NCBI GenBank assembly: GCA_945910005.1
Contig: OX246738.1
Location: forward strand, 27,381,303 to 27,445,302
DNA length: 64,000 nt
Direction of reading: 5' to 3'
Source of the DNA: Isoperla grammatica
Lineage: Eukaryota > Arthropoda > Insecta > Plecoptera > Perlodidae
Of this stretch, positions 61,801 to 64,000 are shown piece by piece. The number at the start of each line of letters is the position of its first letter. The stretch's first letter is position 1. The notes beneath the pieces were generated by a model. It searched no databases. It was not told the origin of the DNA and saw nothing but the letters and a program-made list of their open reading frames with translations. The position numbers were made by a program, and so were the translations under genes.

Positions 61801-63721
61801 AAAATAACAAAATCCAAATTTGGGTCCAACAATCCAATTTTCAAAAAACATATACTCGCAATTTTTTATCTTTAGTGCCCCTCTACAATAAACAATCATA
61901 AAAAAAATGGTCTCCTCACAAATCGAACGGAAATGCGATTCTGAACCGGACTACAATATCGTTGAGTGAGTAACATAGGGTAGAGGCGCAACGTCTTCGG
62001 CAGTTTGTCTACTGGCTTTTACTGTCCAACATACTTAATCGGGTAGTAAGGGTTCGCCAAGCGACGCGATGACGGAACCTGATTGGACAGCTACTTCGCC
62101 GAAGATAGCCGAAAGCTTTGTCATTGTGTTTGCTTGGCGAACTCTTCTACCTGGGTAATCTAAAGTATGTTGGATGGTAAGACGCAGTAGACAAACTGCC
62201 GATGGCGTTGGGCATCTACCCTATATTACTCGTTCAAGGACAAATATCACTCAAGATACGAAAAAAAGACTACGGCTTTTTAAATGGCACAGTTAAAATT
62301 TAATATTAGTTTATTTATAATCATTAATTGACAGTTAATTAACTAATTGACCACTGGTGATGTTTACGCCCCCTGACGTCACGAAATCAATATGGCCGAT
62401 TTGTGTCGATTGTGGGATAGATCGTCGATGGCGTGCACTGTTTAGGTGTTAAATTCTAGTTTGACGTTTAAAAAATAGTTCAGTATTGCTGCATTCAGGT
62501 AGAAATTGGGCAGGAATATCTGGAATATCTTTTCATACCTTTCAAAACGAGAAGAGCTCAAAAAACAGAGGCTTGTGAAAATAAGATGAGATGAAAAGCA
62601 AACCTCAAATTTTTTACATAATACTGTAGTGTGCAACTTCTAGTTGTCTACTAAGTACAGGATATTATGTAGACTCACCGGTATTTACTATTTAGTTAAT
62701 AATTTAATATGCTTATTAATTAATTAATTACATGGTAATTAACAATGATAAATAAACAAAAAATATATTTTCATCATGCCATTGTATTACTTTAAATAGA
62801 CTCTGTCAAGCCTTTTTTCGTATCTCGAGTGATATTGTAGTTACAAAATTCAAAAGACCTGTCAATTGCAAGAAAGTGCTACTTATAAGCAGATTGCATC
62901 ATATAAAACAATGCAGTGATATACATACAACATAAAAAACCATAGGCCTAGTACCCCATAGTAGTTTTAAATGATTGTCAAAAGAACTTGGGGTTATTGA
63001 TTTTTCTCTTATGTGAGTACTTATCGTACTCTTTGTTTCTACTTACTCTACTCTGTCTACCTTGTTTATGGTTTTTGAAAGTCAAGGGACACGTACCTTT
63101 TTGAATCTGATAGCAATCTGGGCACATAGTGATGGGCACATAGCCTACTATTTCAATTAACATTCACCTTTTTTTCTTGAAAATAGGCCTAGGTATAAAT
63201 GAATAACAAAACCACGTTTTTGTAAAGAACTAACTGTAGAAAACCTGTAGAAGAACTAACTGTAAAGAACTAAGCATTGTGATCTTATACCATCCATACT
63301 GCATTTGATTTGAATTGTAAACTTAATGTGATTTAATTCACGCCTACTGTATTTGAAAGCTTGTCCGCTAAAGATAAAGACTTTCATTAATTGCATTCTA
63401 TCTCAATTGTTTTCATATTTGGTACTGTCACCATTTCAGAATTAATGGTACGGTACTTAATGGTACTTCTAGTAATCACTACAAATGATTATTAAGTAAA
63501 TTAGGAATGCATGTGTATGCTTGTTGGTTTAGGGACTGGCAGTAGCAGTCAGCAACAGAGCCCTGTGTCACCTCACAACCAGCAGAATGGATTCAGCAGT
63601 AGACTGGGGGGTACGTCTCCTCCCTACACTGGACAGGGGACTTGGACGGGCAACAACACTCTGACCTACACTCAAAGCATGCAGCCCCCAGACCCACGGC
63701 ACCATCACCCTGGCTCATACT
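37664..63721 (+). CDS. SMAD4: SMAD4, common-mediator Smad (incomplete: MH1 gap, MH2 outside window)
   Basis: SMAD4 joins receptor-activated Smads and carries TGF-beta/BMP signals to DNA. Exons seen are 37664-37804, 40135-40308, 45390-45521 (or 45390-45419), 47875-48072 and 63533-63721. Exon 1 encodes the start of MH1 ([19 protein letters not shown], then [14 protein letters not shown]), near-identical to vertebrate SMAD4. The rest of MH1, with the DNA-binding hairpin and zinc ligands, is not found between 37805 and 40134 and most likely lies in the 200-N gap. The later exons encode the Ser/Thr/Pro/Gln-rich linker ([46 protein letters not shown]). All linker introns are phase 1. The last donor splits a T|GG codon, which would give the Trp expected there. 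The MH2 domain must lie downstream. Confidence 0.93.
37849..38645. mobile_element. hAT-like non-autonomous element, 8-bp target duplication
   Basis: Termini TAGGGATGTCAAACGATTAA and ATCGTTGACATCCCTA. ATTTTACT flanks both ends (37841-37848, 38646-38653). Subterminal regions are packed with AATCGATT-type motifs. 797 bp, no transposase. Confidence 0.92.
39010..39590. mobile_element. Left end of an hAT-like element running into the gap
   Basis: TAGGGTTGCCCGGCGATAAAA followed by ATCGATATCGCGG motifs resembles the left end of the element at 41001-41445. The right end is not seen before the Ns. From ~39290 GAAAATTTT-type repeats suggest a second, nested end. Confidence 0.5.
39591..39790. other. Assembly gap (200 N)
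   Basis: Exactly 200 Ns, probably a placeholder length. It lies where the rest of the SMAD4 MH1 domain should be and is bordered by repeats, the likely cause of the gap. Confidence 0.98.
40135..40308 (+). CDS. SMAD4: SMAD4 linker exon ([10 protein letters not shown])
   Basis: 174 nt, phase 1 at both ends; acceptor TGTTTTAG, donor ACAG|GTATAA. Encodes [19 protein letters not shown], matching the start of the vertebrate linker, and [10 protein letters not shown]. Confidence 0.93.
40424..40961. mobile_element. Mariner-like MITE, TA target
   Basis: Termini CCGTATCGACCCGAATATAA and TTATATTCGGGTCAATACGG-type inverted ends, with TA on both sides (40422-40423, 40962-40963). 538 bp; the interior is GC-rich and its open frames are not conserved. 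Confidence 0.85.
41001..41445. mobile_element. hAT-like MITE, 8-bp target duplication
   Basis: Termini TAGGGCTGCCCAACGAT and ATCGTTAGGCAGCCCTA. AAAAATAG flanks both sides (40993-41000, 41446-41453). Subterminal CGATATCGATAT motifs. 445 bp. Confidence 0.92.
41885..42195. mobile_element. Foldback MITE, TA target
   Basis: TATAGGGCACTAGCAACACC and GGTGTTGCTAGTGCCCTATA are perfect inverted ends. The arms continue inward for ~75 bp (ATTAATTGAA... / ...TTCAATTAAT). 311 bp. Confidence 0.88.
43204..43443. repeat. Local direct duplication (~145-bp spacing)
   Basis: GCGCACCAAACATCGAGAGA occurs at ~43264 and ~43409, and GAAGCAATATTTTGAT at ~43221 and ~43365. The second copy is cut at GATAATA by the mariner-like element and resumes at 44632; the first copy is the uninserted form. 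Confidence 0.85.
43444..44629. mobile_element. Mariner-like element, TA target, with nested hAT
   Basis: Ends CCGTATTTACACGCATATAA and TTATGCGTGTAAATAGGG pair. TA flanks both sides (43442-43443, 44630-44631). The empty site GATAATATACTGATTCA is visible at ~43290-43306. Without the nested element it is ~550 bp. Interior open frames are not conserved. Confidence 0.88.
43500..44126. mobile_element. hAT-like element nested in the mariner-like element
   Basis: Termini TAGGGATGTCAACGGGTACC and GGGTATTGACATCCCTA. CTCAAAAC flanks both ends (43492-43499, 44127-44134). Subterminal GGGTACCCG motifs. A 159-codon open frame on the minus strand resembles no transposase and is treated as chance. Confidence 0.92.
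45390..45521 (+). CDS. SMAD4: SMAD4 linker exon with two possible donors
   Basis: Acceptor GATTTTTTAG ends at 45389; phase 1. Either donor CAACAG|GTGACA (exon 45390-45419, 30 nt) or CATC|GTAAGG (45390-45521, 132 nt) keeps the frame and phase. The short form encodes RTPAPFSPT; the long form adds a Pro-rich stretch ([16 protein letters not shown]). Both may be used as splice variants, or the exon may be skipped without a frameshift. Confidence 0.65.
45522..47874 (+). other. SMAD4 intron
   Basis: AT-rich intron of 2.35 kb with one clear MITE (46316-46498). Around 47055-47470, repeated GATCCAA/TGGATC motifs (GGATCACTGATCC and similar) suggest an old inverted-repeat element without clear ends. 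Confidence 0.75.
46316..46498. mobile_element. Short MITE, mariner-like ends
   Basis: CAGTAAAACTTCTTTATAGC and GCTAAAGAAGTTTTACTG are inverted ends of a 183-bp element; inner TTTGTTATAAAGA copies pair with each other. TA precedes the left end. Confidence 0.8.
47875..48072 (+). CDS. SMAD4: SMAD4 linker exon (Ser/Thr/Pro/Gln-rich)
   Basis: 198 nt, phase 1 both ends; acceptor GTGTTTTCAG, donor CTAG|GTATGT. Encodes [18 protein letters not shown] through [10 protein letters not shown], a disordered linker with many Ser-Gln and Ser/Thr-Pro sites, similar in composition to the vertebrate linker. Confidence 0.87.
48338..49517. mobile_element. hAT-like element, 8-bp target duplication (7/8)
   Basis: Termini TAGGGCTGTGCGAGTACTCG and GTGCTACTCGCACACCCCTA. 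Flanks TAAAAATA and TACAAATA (48330-48337, 49518-49525). Subterminal ACTCGACTCGA motifs. The interior holds a dense GGCCTA cluster (48735-49400). 1180 bp, no transposase. Confidence 0.85.
49722..50056. mobile_element. MITE, 335 bp
   Basis: TAAAGCCAGTTTCCCACGGC and GCCGTGGGAAACCGGCTTA are inverted ends, and GCGCGAG/CTTTCGCGC extends the pairing. The open frame across it is not conserved. Confidence 0.8.
50384..50694. repeat. Left-end-like hAT fragment
   Basis: TAGGGCTACTCAGCGATGAA followed by TCTCGATATCGCGG resembles the ends at 39010 and 41001, but no right end was found. It may be truncated or disrupted by the insertion at 50703. Confidence 0.4.
50703..51967. mobile_element. hAT-like element, 8-bp target duplication
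   Basis: Termini TAGTGATGACATCGGTTATT and AATCGACGTTATCACTA. GTCCAGAC flanks both sides (50695-50702, 51968-51975). Subterminal AACCGGTT motifs lie at both ends. 1265 bp; interior frames are poly-Pro/Gly artefacts of C- and G-runs. Confidence 0.92.
52075..52575. mobile_element. Inverted-repeat element (GATGGACGAAC ends)
   Basis: GATGGACGAAC at the left and GTTCGTCCATC at the right. Repeated CGAACTT/AAGTTCG phrases fill both halves. It abuts the next element directly. Confidence 0.6.
52576..53785. mobile_element. Inverted-repeat element, ~1.2 kb
   Basis: TAAAGTTCTTGTCTTTTTAA, continuing CCTGAGCCCGGCGTTT, is mirrored exactly at 53748-53785, giving ~36-bp inverted ends. No transposase or clear target duplication. 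Confidence 0.85.
53786..54424. other. Intron sequence, nothing recognised
   Basis: AT-rich SMAD4 intron sequence with no feature recognised. Confidence 0.5.
54425..55169. mobile_element. Mariner-like MITE, TA target
   Basis: CAGTCAAATGTCATTAAAAC and TTGTAATGACATTTGACTG are inverted ends; TA on both sides (54423-54424, 55170-55171). Both halves repeat AACGAAAT-type motifs; the middle is GC-rich. 745 bp. Confidence 0.88.
55223..58017. mobile_element. Putative hAT-like element, 2.8 kb, non-coding
   Basis: TAGGCCTGTGCAAATAGTGA at the left with GAATTTCGAATATTC, and GAATTTCGAATAGTTACTAT ...CTGCCCTA at the right, look like diverged inverted ends. No matching 8-bp duplication was found, so the boundaries are tentative. 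It contains a GGCCTA cluster (55570-55930) and six copies of GTCCCACCCGTAAC. Confidence 0.55.
58018..58788. other. Intron sequence with A-run
   Basis: A ~20-base A-run at 58018-58037 and AT-rich sequence. The segment 58735-58788 mirrors ~62825-62893 and may be the outer end of the large inverted-repeat element. Confidence 0.5.
58789..61957. mobile_element. Large DNA transposon with ~720-bp inverted arms
   Basis: 58789-59517 and 61251-61957 are inverted copies with few differences, starting (A)GTCCGGTTCAGAATCGC. Between them 1.73 kb includes a broken minus-strand coding region and a C-run (~60458-60479). The outer right arm seems to continue to ~62890, split by a MITE at 61968-62231. The superfamily was not recognised. 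Confidence 0.8.
60518..61161 (-). pseudogene. Broken transposon-associated reading frame
   Basis: Two overlapping minus-strand frames (61161-60844 and 60898-60518) look like one protein split by a frameshift near 60900-60960. The first contains [20 protein letters not shown] and [20 protein letters not shown]; the second [20 protein letters not shown] and [20 protein letters not shown]. The composition looks like genuine protein. No catalytic motif or family was recognised. Its position between the inverted arms suggests a transposon-encoded protein remnant. Confidence 0.6.
61968..62231. mobile_element. Foldback MITE in the outer arm
   Basis: GAGTAACATAGGGTAGAGGC and GCATCTACCCTATATTACTC are inverted ends; CAGTTTGTCTACT and AGTAGACAAACTG pair inside. 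The flanks ATATC... and AAATATCACTC... suggest that it split an older inverted repeat whose other half is at ~62810-62850. Confidence 0.75.
62232..63532. other. SMAD4 intron end
   Basis: AT-rich. CACTCAAGATACGAAAAAAAG (62250) is mirrored by TTTTTTCGTATCTCGAGTG (~62813), another inverted pair ~560 bp apart. The acceptor TTGGTTTAG ends at 63532. Confidence 0.6.
63533..63721 (+). CDS. SMAD4: SMAD4 linker exon (last in window)
   Basis: 189 nt, phase 1 both ends; donor ATACT|GTGAGT. Encodes [20 protein letters not shown] and [12 protein letters not shown], then [14 protein letters not shown]. This matches the QQQNGF...TWTG...HPGHYW order at the end of the vertebrate linker, just before MH2. The remaining 279 bases of the window are intron. 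Confidence 0.93.
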
Positions 63722-64000
63722 GTGAGTGCGAGTGCCATTCTACAAGTTCATACCACATCAACTTCCAACCCTGCTCCGCCATTAGGACAACGCATAACTT
63801 GGGGGGGCTTAGCTCGTGAACAAGGTTGGAACATGATGTGGTACAGAGCTTAGTTAGACTCTAATGTTGGTTCAGTTGTCTAGAACCCCTCCTGATCAAA
63901 AATGCAAAAAAACATATTTTTAATGAATACAAATTTGTTTTTTGTTGAGTTTGTAGTTTGATAACTTTTTGTATATGGAATATTAGCCACTAGACATATA

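Larger units (their letters stand above)
48073..63532 (+). other. Giant SMAD4 intron (15.5 kb)
   Basis: The linker reads on directly from TGTL into GTGSSSQQQ at 63533, so no extra exon is required. The intron consists largely of DNA transposons described separately, plus GGCCTA clusters. Confidence 0.8.

Overview
This is a 64 kb piece of a draft animal genome: intron-containing, AT-rich, with one run of 200 Ns at 39591-39790. Four conserved protein-coding genes can be supported: FBXL7 (+), PAM16/Magmas (+), TMEM169 (-) and a 3'-incomplete SMAD4 (+). The protein sequences, the huge load of short TAGGCCTA-type motifs and the dense non-autonomous DNA transposons suggest a marine invertebrate, perhaps an invertebrate deuterostome. 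The species cannot be named from the sequence alone. There are no operons, CRISPR arrays or bacterial features.

Layout. 1-10.9 kb is a repeat island. It holds inverted arms carrying a 16-bp minisatellite, TTAA-flanked foldback MITEs, two near-perfect palindromes, a ~148-bp satellite array interrupted by a decayed Penelope-like retroelement (with a possible hammerhead ribozyme) and a tRNA-derived SINE, and a second ~142-bp satellite. 10.95-17.05 kb carries three FBXL7 coding exons, with the 5' coding exon probably upstream. 17-23.4 kb is intergenic with foldback elements. 23.4-23.8 kb is PAM16 as one uninterrupted reading frame. 26.0-29.4 kb is TMEM169 on the minus strand, two coding exons with a TTAA-flanked foldback element in the intron. 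30-37.6 kb is intergenic, rich in (GGCCTA)n clusters, with an hAT-like insertion inside an older repeat. 37.65-64 kb is SMAD4: the first coding exon, an assembly gap where most of the MH1 domain should be, then linker exons at 40.1, 45.4, 47.9 and 63.5 kb. The MH2 domain lies beyond the window.

The genes are not a functional cluster: an F-box/LRR ubiquitin-ligase receptor, a mitochondrial import-motor subunit, a membrane protein and the common TGF-beta/BMP Smad. What unites the window is transposon activity. Ten non-autonomous elements have 8-bp target duplications (hAT-like), several have TA or TTAA duplications, and three insertions can be checked against an uninserted copy elsewhere in the window.

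The most unusual signal is the GGCCTA hexamer. Comparing repeat copies inside the window shows GGCCTA (or GGCTA, GGCCCTA) present after a TA in one copy and absent in the other, at five places. A micro-insertion process or transposon-excision scars could explain the motif's abundance. A second unexplained signal is a 14-bp motif (GTCCCACCCGTAAC) found six times in 1.26 kb at 56.3-57.6 kb.
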